From Amphibalanus amphitrite (Eukaryota; Arthropoda; Thecostraca; Balanomorpha; Balanidae): 64,000 bases of DNA. The stretch is taken from positions 372,001 through 436,000 of the forward strand of contig NW_024881981.1 of NCBI RefSeq assembly GCF_019059575.1, given 5' to 3'. Shown here piece by piece: positions 1 through 11,124 of the stretch. The stretch's first letter is position 1. Each line of letters begins with the position of its first letter. A program made the position numbers and the translations under genes. The notes below the pieces were generated by a model. It was not told where the DNA came from and did no database searches. It was given only the letters and a program-made list of their open reading frames with translations.

Positions 1-215
1 TTAGTTTCCCAACATATATTCACTTAAAAATAAACATCGCAATTCGCAAATTCATCGCCATAAAGTCGCAAAGCTCAGATTATACGATAAACCAAGAAAG
101 GCCGTTTGAAAATATGTTCCATAAATACCATCGATGTATTATAAAGGCATGCCGAGCCGAGCATGGGCGACGTCAACTCTTCAAAACATGAAATAGGGTA
201 CTTGATTTGTAACAG
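1..215. other. Sequence downstream of the KHVPV-repeat gene, no feature seen
   Basis: AT-rich unique-looking sequence with no open frame or repeat that I can support. Confidence 0.5.
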
Positions 216-221
216 TTTATT
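216..221 (-). terminator. Polyadenylation signal of the KHVPV-repeat gene
   Basis: TTTATT on the plus strand reads AATAAA on the minus strand, about 285 bases past the stop codon of the minus-strand gene ending at 507. It is the first canonical signal downstream, so the 3' UTR is probably about 290 bases long. Confidence 0.6.
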
Positions 222-506
222 TCAATAAATAGGTAAAGGTGGCTGAAAAAATACAGCCATCAGCTTCCCACCATTCACTGACTCAGTCAGCGTAAAGTTC
301 CACACCGCACCATGCATACCGGTTACAACAGCATACAACTAGGCCATTTCGAACAGTCGAACAGTATCGGGAAGTGTCTTTTACACTGTCGATGGACGAT
401 AGAACGGTACAGCGACATACCCTGGCCATTCGGCGTTGTGCACAGCACACCTGCAGAGACCCTGTTGCCGGCCTGCGCACCCGCACACTGTCAGTCTCAT
501 ACGGCC

Positions 507-2580
507 CTAATACGATCCGTACCCGTACCCTCCGCCGTGGCCGTACTCGCCGTACCCGTGCTTCTCCTGCACGTAGATGGGCACGCTGACGGGAATTTTC
601 TGCACGCGAGTGTGGTGTTTGACCACGGGCACCGGCTTCAGCACCGTGTGGTGCTTCACCACCGGCACGTGCTTGATGATCGGCACGTGCTTCACGATAG
701 GCACGTGCTTGATGACCTCGTACGGCTGAGGCACTTCTTTATACACGGTTTTGTAGACGGGCTTGTAGACGGGGACCTTCCTGACGACAGTGTAGGGCAC
801 GCGCTGTTCCACCACGTAGGGCTCCTTCTTGACGTAAGTGCGCACCGGAGTCTCGTATCTGTCAAAACAGGAGCATTGTGCAGTTCACATCGAACTATAT
901 GGTATAATGAGACTAACGACAGGCGCAATGACATAACTTTTTTACGGGCGGAGTGTTGTGGTCGGATGCGAAATGTAAGCTCGTTTTACACGGTTCCACG
1001 GTTGGGGACTTCTCGTTCAGCCCCAGGGTCTCTTTAACTATGGGTCTGTTCCAGTCGCACTTCCTAACACCTCTAAACTCCTCCAAGAGCAATACAGGGT
1101 GTCCGGAAAGTCCTGGCGCTTCTTTTGGACGCCGTGTAACGCGCGCTGTGATTATTGGACATTCAGCCAATCATCACAGACATGACCCCTCGTTGATTGC
1201 TCAGCCAGAGGTCGTGTAAATATGACCTTGAAATCGTTTTCAGTGATGGGTAGATGGGCGAAGATGCGCCTTGTCGCTGAATGCCTGCGCGCGGCGGCCG
1301 GGTGCGACTTGAACGAGGCTCGAGCTGCAGCGCGATGCGGCGTTTTTCGATGAATGGTTTAGCAGGTAAAGGTTTATTTCGACTCGGGAATTCCTTAGAA
1401 AATATCCTCAGACCGTTTCGAACGCGATATGGGAACGGAGCAGCATTTCAGCGCGGCAATCGAAGAAAGTGCGGGGGTCTGATGGACAAAAATGTCCCAT
1501 CATCTTCGTCAATGTCGAATAAATGAATAACAGGCTGGCCCACGAGGGGTTCCTGGACAGCCACATCAACCCGAGGGTCAAGACGACATGCCCTACGGGT
1601 CACTTCGCATTTCAACAGCACAGAGCACCCTCCAACAACGCCGCTGCCATTCAAGCTAAACTGACAGAGGAGCTTGCCGGGCCAGATCACCGTGGCGAAA
1701 TGAGATCAGGCCGCCTTATTCTCCTAACCTGACCCGCTCGACTACGGCGTGCTACGCGTTTTGTAGAACAGGATCTAGGCCATTTCTCACCCCAACCTGG
1801 AGTCGCTGAAGACTCGCATCATGACAGCATGGGAGGACCTGGAAATGCCCCGCATCGTCAAAACCCGCAGACGCTTCCTCCCCTACGTCGAGGCCGTCGT
1901 CGGCGCCGGCGATGGTTACATTGAATGAGCACGTAGCGGAAGCATGTGGCTTGGTGTCCCTGGTCATTGTTTTGATCCATTGATTAGTATCTATGAACCA
2001 ATGGCATTTGTTTTAGAAAATGTTGAAAAGCGCCAGAACTATCCGGACACCCTGTAGATAGAGGAGGTTGGAGCACGGCCCTCCTTGGCTTTGTAGGGGC
2101 TATAGCTGCCACTGGAACAGGGAAACAATCTAGGAGGAGTTGAGAGGTGTTAGGAAGTGCGACTGGAACAGACCCTATGTAGTTCGGCGACCGTAAGGTA
2201 CCGGGGACCTCTTGCACTCACCCTGCTCCGTGAGCTCCGCCGGCTCCGGAAGGGGCAGCGGCCGCCCCGTCACCACTCACAGCGACCACTGCCACAGCCA
2301 GCACAATCTGGCAGCAGAGATATACCGAGGTCAAACGAAATAAATTCACACTCAGTAAGATATTGCTACCGGAAACCAGCAATATGTTGGTGAGATAAAG
2401 CCAGTAATGGATTGCTGAGCATCGTGAATGATTTGATGGACGGTGTCAAACTGTTATGCGTCACATACGCTCTGGGATTACCGTGGTGAACCGTCCATCT
2501 CCAGACATATGAAGCGGTTATGAGGCCACACCGGTTCAGCAGCAGTGAGATCCCAGAGAGCTACTCACAAAGGTCTTCAT
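507..2580 (-). CDS. Secreted Val/Pro/His-rich repeat protein, cuticle-type, three exons
   Basis: Three exons join in frame on the minus strand: 2580-2569 (four codons, MKTF), 2307-2222 and 858-507. Both introns are GT-AG with GTGAGT donors and intron phases that match, giving 149 residues. The first ~20 residues form a signal peptide (MKTF joined to IVLAVAVVAVSG). Next comes an Ala/Gly-rich linker, then a core of about 85 residues built from valine-proline-lysine repeats (VPYTVV, KVPVYKPVYK, KHVPIVKHVPIIKHVPVVKHH). The C-terminal tail is Gly/Tyr-rich (GYGEYGHGGGYGYGSY). This layout is typical of arthropod cuticle or other extracellular-matrix proteins, but no chitin-binding R&R consensus is visible. 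The function is therefore only inferred. A TATA-like box lies 45 bases upstream of the ATG. The large second intron carries a mariner remnant inside a foldback element. Confidence 0.85.
1039..2179. repeat. Foldback element with ~50-bp inverted arms, interrupted by a mariner
   Basis: The left arm (about 1039-1090) reads TATGGGTCTGTTCCAGTCGC and continues; the right arm (about 2128-2179) is its reverse complement with a few mismatches (ends GACTGGAACAGACCCTATG). The arms enclose the mariner remnant at 1093-2056 and the short stretch 2057-2127. The simplest reading is a non-autonomous inverted-repeat element into which a mariner later inserted. The whole lies in intron 2 of the KHVPV-repeat gene. 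No target duplication was clear. Confidence 0.65.
1093..2056 (+). mobile_element. Degenerate Tc1/mariner element with transposase remnant
   Basis: The terminal inverted repeats are CAGGGTGTCCGGAAAGTCCT at the left and, reversed, CAGGGTGTCCGGATAGTTCT at the right, each flanked by TA, the Tc1/mariner target. The interior translates in scattered frames into mariner transposase. The best-preserved part is 1788-1928, where an open stretch starting HPNLESLKTRIMTAWEDLEM runs 46 codons to a stop. An upstream segment around 1600-1690 reads like the catalytic-domain sequence, with frame breaks and in-frame stops in between. The gene is dead. Confidence 0.85.
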
Positions 2581-2622
2581 GATGAGAACGGATGCCGACT
2601 CTGCTCTTCTGATACGCGGTGG

Positions 2623-2634
2623 CTTCTTTTATGC
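2623..2634 (-). promoter_or_regulatory. TATA-like core promoter of the KHVPV-repeat gene
   Basis: The minus strand reads GCATAAAAGAAG here. An initiator-like TCAGA follows about 20 bases downstream (2608-2612), which would give a short 5' UTR of about 30 bases before the ATG at 2580. The spacing fits a TATA-type promoter. Confidence 0.55.
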
Positions 2635-2640
2635 GCGCGC

Positions 2641-4423
2641 CGGCAGACGTCTCGGGAGTGCGGCGATGGCCGTGGCACGAGCGAGGTCAGCCGGGTCGCC
2701 GCGGAGACCGCGGCCGACCGGCGGTCGAGTCACAGTAGACATCGTACACAGACACACAGAAGCGACCCGACCGGGAGCCTTACCGCAAGCTCAGTCCGGT
2801 ACAGACGAGGACCAGCCGGGAGTCGTACTGACTTCATAGGCATACGGGTAGGCACGCTCGGTAGCCAGTCGCAACATAGCTCTGTCCCGAATGCAATTAC
2901 ATCGCAAGACAGAAGGGTGCTGTGTCAGGCCCCGAAATAAGTAGCGTTGTATCCTGCCTCATATATCGCTAGTGACGTGTTAAATTCTATCCCGGCTGCA
3001 CGCTTAACTGTAGAACTATAATTAATGACTCTTATAGGTAGGTTCTCCCCGTAACTGTTGCATGGGAAAGATTACATCGAGATAACGTTTATTACCATTT
3101 TCCGCGATGAACATTGATGATAGAATAGATGAACATTTAACAGTCTGCTCTGAAGTTTCATCGCGGTTATAGGTATCTAATTTTACGGTCAGTCTGCTTG
3201 TGTATTAGCGCCATGCGTAGCAATTTCAAGAAACTGGTAGCCATCTCCATGCGTCCATGGCAAAAAAAGCGAGACTGGAGGGTCCGAAGCCGGGGCATAG
3301 TATGCAAAACCATGTATTTATCGTTTTGAAACGGTCAGTGCCAACTGCCGTAACGGGCTAGCTACTTCACTTCGTGTTCGGTACTATAACCGCCGTTCGC
3401 TCGCAAGAATCGCTGCGGAAAATGGCTCTGAGAACTGGGAAGGTATGGATCGAAGTCGCTCAGGGCTGTCCGTCTGTGAAGTCGCATTTTTCGGACGGCC
3501 TGCGAGTTACGACTGGATCCGCACGGTGGTCCACCCGAGCGGCAGAGCAGGAAATGAGGCGTCAGTTCCCAGAGCTCCTAGCCTCCCGCAGTCCTGAATG
3601 GTGAGCGCGTCAGCGAAGGAAAATATCCGGCATAGCTGTCATTTTCAACGGTAATTCATGTTCAACACGTTTACTACCTGTCCGTGTATACGTAAAAATT
3701 ACTTATGCACGCTAGCCATTTGTGCCTGTTTTAAGAGCCCACACGCATACAGAAACGGTGGTGTCGGTACATCGAAACAGAACGGCTTCTTCTGAATTGT
3801 TATGTGGTGTGACGGCGAATCGCTGTCATTTGACAATTCCACATTCCACAGAATGAAGACAAGCTCATTTCCTTACGCCATGTGTCTAGGCAATGAATTG
3901 TTTATACAATGAGGAGCAGACGACTTCCGTGGTGGGTTTCCTTTTTTTAATTTCATTGATTCTATTGCTAGAAAATAAGTTACAGTTAATCCTCACCGGC
4001 AAAGGGGAGTCGATGCAACTCCTTCAGGTAATGATTTTCACGAGTAGCTCAGAAATGCATAAACGGAACGGATTGAAATGCAATATATTTAGGCTCAGCA
4101 CCTATACATAGATCAACAATGAGTAGGTAACCTTCTATTATAAAATGTCTCATAACAATGTTATAATATAGGTACATACCTAAGCTTGCGGCTCGGCATG
4201 ACAAATTAGACCGAACGATTATTTCACATTTCGCCTGTTTAGTACCACATTCACAGAGCATGGCACGGTTGAACGGTTCTACGTTAAACGTACAAAGTAT
4301 AGCATGTAAATAGTGCTGTCCACTATTCGCCCGTGAGTTATCGCATAACCTCCCAGCTAGTTATATCAGTGCGTCTCGATCTATGTGCCATTCATTCATA
4401 TCCAATAAAATAAACCACTCCAC
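2641..4423. other. Intergenic stretch, no gene recognised
   Basis: No coding region, RNA gene or clear repeat found. The open frames here are short and have no recognisable composition or motif. Confidence 0.5.
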
Positions 4424-5620
4424 TTAACCCGCACCCCACGGGGGGGGGGGCTATTCATAGCCCCCTCCCGTTTTTCTGCAATAACTTCCAACCCACTTGA
4501 CCTATCGACGCCAAACTTTCAGTACCTTCAGCTGCATCAATTTGACACCTTGTGTTAAAATTTGAACTTCGCAGCTACCATAGGTCGCCCGGAAATGACG
4601 TCAGAAAGATGTGATGTTCGGCCGATTTCGACGCAAAACATTGAACCACGGCAATCGCTCCCAATAGCTCAGTTTTTAAGCTAGATCCAATTTCTTTGCA
4701 TGAGAGGACTCAGAATTAACTGCGCTATCAAACTGCTATCTCGGATTTTCAAAATTTTGAAAATTTCGAAAATCTTTTATAATAATATTCAAAATTTATA
4801 TTTTTATATTTTTTCAAAAAGTTTTTGACTTTTCGAAAAAAACCGGAATATATGTGACAGAACGCATGCTTATGACTAATTCTAGCAAGTTTTAGCTAAA
4901 TATCTTCAAAAATGGCCAAGTTATACGCATTATTGCAAAAAAAATTCACAATTATTAAGTTTTTAAATCAATTTTTCAGTAGGTACGTATTTGACATCGC
5001 ACACCAATATAAATAGCACCATCGCATTCCGGAGCTCAAACTGCTTGCAATAGACACCTTTTTTGTTGAAAAATTTAAACTCCAAAATTTGACCTTTTTT
5101 GATCTGAAAGTGACCTGATCTAAGCTAAATTCGACTCAAAATGACCTCGAATGACACAGACGACATCAAATTCGAAATCTATGGCCTAAATGGACCATAA
5201 AACATGTGTCACGTGACCGACGCATGATATAATATTTCCGTGACCTGTGATGACCTGACCCTGACCTGAAAATCAAAGTACAAGTTTGGTACTCTCAAGG
5301 TATCTAGAGCATCTATTCACGAGTGTGTAAACCAAAAATGAGCCTGATCTTACTTTTAAGACGGCGGCCAGAGCACAAAATGTGAACAAGCCGAAATGCT
5401 AATAATTTTTACTTTGACCTGACCTGTGACGTCATCGGTGACGTCGAAGTCAATGAAATAAGGTTTCGCTCGACAGTTTTTCCGGGGCTATCAGACGCCG
5501 TTTGAATTTTGACGATCGGCCCAGTAGTTTCGGAGTTAGGAGGGGGGGGGGCTATGGAGAGCCCCCCCCCCCCAGTACCTAGGGCGTGTTATACGCAGAC
5601 CCCAGTGGGGCGCGGGTTAA
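4424..5620. mobile_element. TTAA-flanked MITE with G/C-tract termini (TTAA family A)
   Basis: A 1.2-kb segment is bounded by TTAA on both sides. Its ends are near-perfect inverted repeats: CCCGCACCCCACGGGG at the left and, reversed, CCCGCGCCCCACTGGGG at the right. A homopolymer G run lies just inside each terminus, followed by a C run. TTAA target duplication and CCC-starting termini fit piggyBac-type or Kolobok-type DNA transposons. There is no transposase, so it is non-autonomous. The interior contains many TGACCT/AGGTCA motifs, shared with the elements at 6580 and 33284. Confidence 0.8.
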
Positions 5621-6579
5621 GTGAGTATTCCGTAAAATATTTTGAATAAATGCACATTTATATACCTGCGACGGAAGCAGTGCGGGAGATCTGTTCGCAC
5701 AATCTAAATATTAACCGGGACAAATAATTCATCGATAACCGCACAATGTAATCCCTCAATCGAACCGAATGCACCCGCCTGCACTGAGCACTGCACGAGG
5801 AAGTGCCAGTTCCGTGTACGGACGGCCGGTGTGGGGCGGGGTAGCCTTGTATGTACCGTCCGAGCCGCAGCAGCAGTCAGCAAAAACCCGGTCTTGCTGC
5901 AGCTACCGGCGACAGGAAGCATCGCCCGTTCGACAATTAGGTCACTGTCATCACCCTTCCGAGTAACGACAAATAAACTGCAGCAAATAAAATTGGGTGA
6001 AATATTGACCGATGCATTGGCTGTCAAAGAGTCAACGACATCCGCGGCGCTTCATAAGGAAAGACTACAGGACCTTGGGAGTTATGGTGCGGTCTGAGGA
6101 TGGCCGTGGGAAAACACTTGTATTGAGGAACTTCCATACGTTGGCAAGCACGCAACTGATATTCATAATCCGTGACATTTTAAAAAATTGCGCGGCGCGC
6201 AAGTTGTACGCAAAAGTGGTTGTAATCTTTGAAAAACAAAATTAACCCGCAACGGTGTGGTCTTGGACTTTCCAGTTACGTCCTGATCTGGGCTGTTTAA
6301 GCACAGCCATCAACGCCTATCTCAACATCTCCATAAGCTACACGACCGTCTTCGCCGTTTCATCCCCGATTGACTTTGAGCTGAGCGTATAAAAAGTAAA
6401 AACGATGTACGCCGTACCAAAACACAGCTAATTCGACTGGTACCCAAGTCACCGATGACCTCTGAGGTCAGATCAAAGAACCTAACAGGGCCCAGGGGTC
6501 TAGTTAGTGACTAATAACTGCGCTAAAAAAATAGTTGTTGAGCTACGATTTGGGCACCATCGCTAGCTGAAAAAAAAAA
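5621..6579. other. Intergenic stretch between two TTAA-type elements
   Basis: Nothing gene-like is supported; small open frames have no recognisable motif. An imperfect TGACCT-centred palindrome near 6456-6470 may be the edge of repeat-derived sequence. Confidence 0.4.
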
Positions 6580-7494
6580 CCCTCGCCCGTATAGGGGAGG
6601 GGTCGAACGGAACCCCTCGGTGTTTCACGAATAACTCGCGTAAAAAGGGGCCGAATGCGACGAAACTTTCAGTAACCTCGCGTTAATCAATTTTACACCT
6701 ACCTGAAAATTTCATGACCCTGACCCAAATGACTTTTGACCTGTGACCTATGTCTCGAAGTCGAGACCATGTTTGGCCGGAATCGCGATTCGGCGTATGT
6801 CGGCTCGGGTTAGCCGCGCGGTAGCAGTCTTTTCGACTCGTGGTTTCAAGCGTTCAAACACGTGATATGCTTTTGTCCCATGCATTAGGGTGGGTGTCAA
6901 GGTCACCTAAAGGTCAGGTCAGGTCACTGACCTTTAATGACCTCAGTTCACTTTTTCGAGTTTTACATGTTGCTAGGCTAGTTTTTGGAGACGAATTTGA
7001 ATTTAGCAGCCATTTGAACATTTACGAAGTAGTTTTGGTACCTTCGTAACATGTTACGAAGCAGACAGTGGTAGTTGACAGGTACAATGTAAGTACATAC
7101 TACGAATACCCGGCAGGATCCCTACTGGTTGCCCTGACCTGACCCAGCCTGGCCTAAATGCATCAAAACACCATCTGTGATCAAAAGTAACATGATAGGT
7201 ATTCGTGATCAGCACCCCGAAAACCCCGTAGCAGCCACACTTACGACGTTCTAACAGGTCCCGATTTTCCCGACTTTTGGGCCATTGACCCGACCTGGAA
7301 GGTCAACCAATGACCTAGGACCTTAAAATTGGGTATCATCGGCTTCCTTTCGTCGCGGGCAATACGCTCATTTTTTTTTTCGCGAAGCTCTAGCTCGATC
7401 AGAGGCCAAACGGCAAAGGGGGCCCAACAGATCCTCCACCCCCTATGCGTTCGCGGCTGGCAAAACACCAATACGGGCGAGGGTAAAGGAAGAT
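6580..7494. mobile_element. Inverted-repeat MITE, AGGTCA-rich (family B, copy 1)
   Basis: The termini CCCTCGCCCGTAT (left) and its exact reverse complement (right) bound about 915 bases. The interior is related to 34657-35927 in opposite orientation, for example the stretch around the 'ATAACTCGCGTAAAAAG' motif and the TGACCT/AGGTCA clusters. The flanking TTAA has decayed on both sides (AAAA/GTAAA). The site at 6881-6890 (TGCATTAGGG) is the uninterrupted version of the locus that carries a 428-bp insertion in copy 2. No coding sequence. Confidence 0.7.
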
Positions 7495-7836
7495 ATGCTA
7501 CATGACCTCCCTCGACCAACTGCGAGACTTCAGCGGCTTTGATCTGATCTTGACCTGAGGTCAACACTCAAGTTGAGCTTTTCACAAGCAAGAAGATATC
7601 ACTCGACTCGGCTAAGCATTACGAACAAGACGGTAGATAATCGTGAAACCGCCCCGCGGCCACTTTAGACGAGGTTATTTACCCCCCCCCCCAAAAAAAA
7701 ACAGGACACATTTATTTGGGCTATTGACCTGACATTTGGAGGTCACTGGTTGATCTGAGGCCTCAAAATCGTGTACAAGCTCGTAATAGGGCACACGCTC
7801 ATTTTTCCAAGCACTATCTCTCATCTATGGGGAGAA
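7495..7836. other. AGGTCA-rich repeat fragment cut by the hAT insertion
   Basis: A C run followed by an A run (about 7681-7701) and sequence with TGACCTGAC motifs resemble the neighbouring TTAA-type elements. This piece looks like the left part of an older repeat split by the hAT element that begins at 7845. Confidence 0.4.
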
Positions 7837-8373
7837 ACGGAGAGCAGGGGCGTCGTTTTGTATTGGCCTGGGAGTGCCCGAGCACTACCAATGTTCAGCT
7901 GAGCACTACCAATGTGTTGTTGAGCACTCCCAACATTTTTCTTCACTTATTGAGAAAATTGCATTCAAACATGTCATACAAATAAAATGAATGAGGTTCT
8001 TATGTATAAAATCAACATGATAGCAAGTAACTTCAATGGTACCTAAGTGGTAACTATTGATGAAAATCTATAGACTTACTCCACAAGTAGATTGAATTTG
8101 AATTGGTTGACCAATTCAATCTTCTTGTAGCGTACCTAAGTCCATAAATTTCCATCAATACCTAGGTATCATTTTCACTTTCCACATCATGTCATTACGT
8201 CAAGTAATTTCAAGTTATGTGGTACCTACCTACCTACCTATATACCAAGTTTCACAATAGTCAGGGGCGTCATGCACATAAGCACATATGCAAGTACATA
8301 AATAAGGTTCTAGCCACAGTAGGTGCATGTAGCTGACAATGAGGTTTCACGTGTCTAGGACTCCGGTCCTTAA

Positions 8374-8833
8374 CCCTATAAGTGGCAGGCTCCTGGCTAC
8401 CCCGCTATTAGTGGCAGGGGGGTAAAATTGTATTGGTAATGCATAGGCGGTGTCAGGGCACCTATGTTGGGAGGTAAAACATAACCCCCCTTTTTGGACG
8501 CCTGGATCCGCCTATTATAGCAAAAACGTGTCAAAAGAGGATGCACAATAACTGTATATGTTATCACATGATACCTTTTATTCACTGTTCGTAAAACTGG
8601 TGCAGCATCGTGATCTTCGCCCAAATGACTCGCTTCACGAATAGGACCCCCCAATTCCCAGTGCTCTGGAGCCGCCCCTGGTAAAGTTATGAATTTGAAA
8701 TTTTCAGGGAATGTGCCCAATTTAGTTTTAGGAAAAGTCAGAAAATTTCAGCATCGTAGCTTCAGCGGTTTCGGAGATATTCCCGAAAAACCTGAGGGGT
8801 GGATAAAAACAACCCCCCCTGCCACTAATAGGG
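8374..8833 (-). mobile_element. TTAA-flanked MITE with CCCTATTAGTGGCAGG termini, short copy
   Basis: The element is flanked by TTAA (8370-8373, 8834-8837). Its termini are CCCTATAAGTGGCAGG and, reversed, CCCTATTAGTGGCAGG. The left end has the terminal motif twice, separated by CTCCTGGCTAC. Its interior is almost identical to part of the copy at 11125-12000, in opposite orientation, and lacks roughly 400 internal bases of that copy. TTAA duplication points to a piggyBac-like or Kolobok-like transposon. Confidence 0.85.
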
Positions 8834-9008
8834 TTAATGGATTTTAAGAGGCTCGAAAACGCAATTGGTTATAGAGGTCCATAACTGCCTCTGAGTCCCG
8901 CATACCACGCGACCGCCCCTAATAGACCCCGATCCGTCTCCACACCAGCCGCTGGAGGCCCTACACCGACTTCGGAAGGTGCCGCGGTGCTCCAGAATAG
9001 GCCATAGG

Positions 9009-10035
9009 TAGGGGAGAGCGGGGCCAGTTGAAACACGGGGTCAGATGAAACATGGCTTTATTTTCAACAGTATGCAACATATGGCGTTGCCGACACCACT
9101 GCGCATCCGCGCTCGACCACTTCCTTTGTCAACGGCGTTTGGGCGGCAAGCGGACGGCAATTTTGATTTGACACTTGTTTTTGTGTTTTTGAGGGGCGTT
9201 TGGGAGAAATCGTTTTTATTAATATTTTGTGATATCTCATATACCTTTGTTTGCTGAAAGAAAAACTCCTGGCGCCGGAATAACACCTTATTTGGCCCTT
9301 CATTCAGCATGATGCCGTCCCTCCAGCTCGTTTGACATGTGCTTTACGGCGCGTGCGAGATGGCGGGAGCGGATGGGGTCAATTGAAACGCTTCTCTGAG
9401 GGTCAGTTGAAACAAGGCCACAGGCCGTTTCAATGGACCCCGGTGGCCTTTGCAATGGTTATTGTTCAGGGGCTGTAAACATTAAAAAGGAAATAGTCCA
9501 CCTTTGAAATGAGTTTTAAACTGAAATAGTAGTTTAATAGAGCTCAATTTTTGACCCCTTCTTCTCCAGCCTTTTGCTTGAAAGCACACTATAGCCTGAG
9601 ATATTTCTCATTTTTCTCATCCGCCCATTTTACCATAGTCTATGTACTTTATGTTACCTATTATGAGGAACTTTGCACTTTTAGCTTTCCAATGACCTAT
9701 TGAATGTAGCATTTGGAAAAGTAAACCGGACAAAATATCTCCTTAAAAAAGTGGCCTTAAATAGGAAAACATCCCATTGTTAAGGATAGGTGCAATTGAC
9801 CCCATGGGCTGGTTCAATTGACCCTCGCATCGGGGTCATTTGAAACGGGCGTAGAGCTGTTTTATAAGCATGCGTTTGGCAGCAAAATATGTTTGAAACA
9901 TAATTTTACATATCTTAAAATAAAGCCAAAAGAGCATATTTTTTCATGGCATTGTGCATTTTTCGATATGACTACTAGATCTCGCTGTGCATGTCAATAT
10001 ATAAAAAGTGGTTCAACTGGCCCCGCTCTCCCCTA
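9009..10035. mobile_element. MITE with perfect 22-bp termini and GGTCARTTGAAAC motifs
   Basis: The left end GGGGAGAGCGGGGCCAGTTG (extended by AA) is repeated exactly in reverse at 10012-10033, with TA on both sides (9009-9010, 10034-10035). The interior repeats a GGGTCAATTGAAAC-like motif in both orientations near the ends (9042, 9378, 9401, 9785, 9815, 9833). These are probably subterminal transposase-binding repeats. No transposase is encoded. The superfamily is uncertain; TA duplication suggests a Tc1/mariner-type system. Confidence 0.8.
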
Positions 10036-10125
10036 TATTGATTTGAGTGGGTGATGCAGCCTGATTCCCCAGGGTTCAACGCCAGGTCATTACCGCATCA
10101 GACCCCGAAAACTGAAGCTCGTAAC

Positions 10126-10937
10126 TACGAGGGGCGTTCAAAAAGTTTCGGGCCGAACAATGAAGGAGTTGGAATTTTGGCCTGCAAGGCGGTGTGTTAA
10201 ATGATGTGTTATTGGGATGTCCACTTACGCAAATTAAGTAAGTGGCCATTAATTAAGTCTCTTCTGTGATTGATTCGGGCTTCTATTCGTAGCATAGTTC
10301 GCCATTTCGGATAGGATGGGCGACGCCCAGAAGAGAGCAGTGATTCGTTTCATAGTAGTTAGTGCAGAAAAGGCACCAAGCGTTAACCCTCGCCCTGGAC
10401 ATTTTTCATAACACGGCCTGGCAGGGGGAGGGGTCGATGCGCCCCCCCCCTCCGCTCGTCAACTTTCCAAAACAGGGGCACACAATTGATGATGTGCGTC
10501 CATTCGATAAACATCGAGGAGAGGCTATAGGGAAGCTGACGTAAAGTGTGCACCTGATCCGCGACCACGCACCTGCGGACATGGGCGGGATGACGAACAG
10601 TGAAGCGATGAGCTTCGAGTTGTTGTCGCATCCACTTTTTCTCTCCGAACCTTGCACACTCTGGTTAGTGGTTGCCACCTCTTCCCCAACATCAGAAAAT
10701 TAGCAGCGGCAACCTCGCTAACAGCAGGGAGACGAAATCAGCCGTCTTGGACGTGCAGGATGGGTCCAAAACCCACTTGGTTATGGAGGCCTTGAGGGCT
10801 CTCGCGAAGCGCTGCGCGAAATGTGTTTGTCTTAACGGTGTTTATTTGAATAAATGAACTTTTTGGTCTAATGAGTCGATGCTGTATCTCTCTGCTCCTT
10901 CATGGTCGGGCCCGTAGCTTTCTGAACGCCCCTCGTA
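10126..10937 (+). mobile_element. Degenerate mariner element
   Basis: The termini are TACGAGGGGCGTTCAAAAAG and, reversed, TACGAGGGGCGTTCAGAAAG, the pattern of mariner elements inserted at TA. A transposase remnant reads on the plus strand from about 10314 (MGDAQKRAVIRF) to a decayed C-terminal end (AKCVCLNGVYLNK, ending about 10854). Stops, frameshifts and a large internal deletion or replacement (about 10384-10470) leave it non-functional. Confidence 0.85.
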
Positions 10938-11124
10938 CTGTCATCCTTTTATTCTGGCAAGCAGGTCTTTCTAACTATCGTTGTGTTTCCAGTCATCGTT
11001 AGTTGTCGAACCCTTCAATTGGCGTGGGTCTTCAAAACCGTTCCTGGCCCCGCAGCCGTCTTTTTTAGTCGGCTTGGGCTCTCAAAGCTGTTCCTGTCCC
11101 CTTTCAGCACAGCCGTCCTTTTAA

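Noticed and set aside
312-1037. Open frame of 241 codons on the plus strand over the KHVPV-repeat exon
   Set aside because: It is the antisense of a repetitive Val/Pro/His coding exon, which leaves few stops on the other strand. The minus-strand gene has signal peptide, splice sites, TATA and poly(A) signal.
8397-8720. 107-codon frame repeated at 11237-11560, as a possible conserved small protein
   Set aside because: It lies in a short TTAA element, in one copy runs into the terminal repeat, and has no recognisable domain. Identity is explained by recent transposition.
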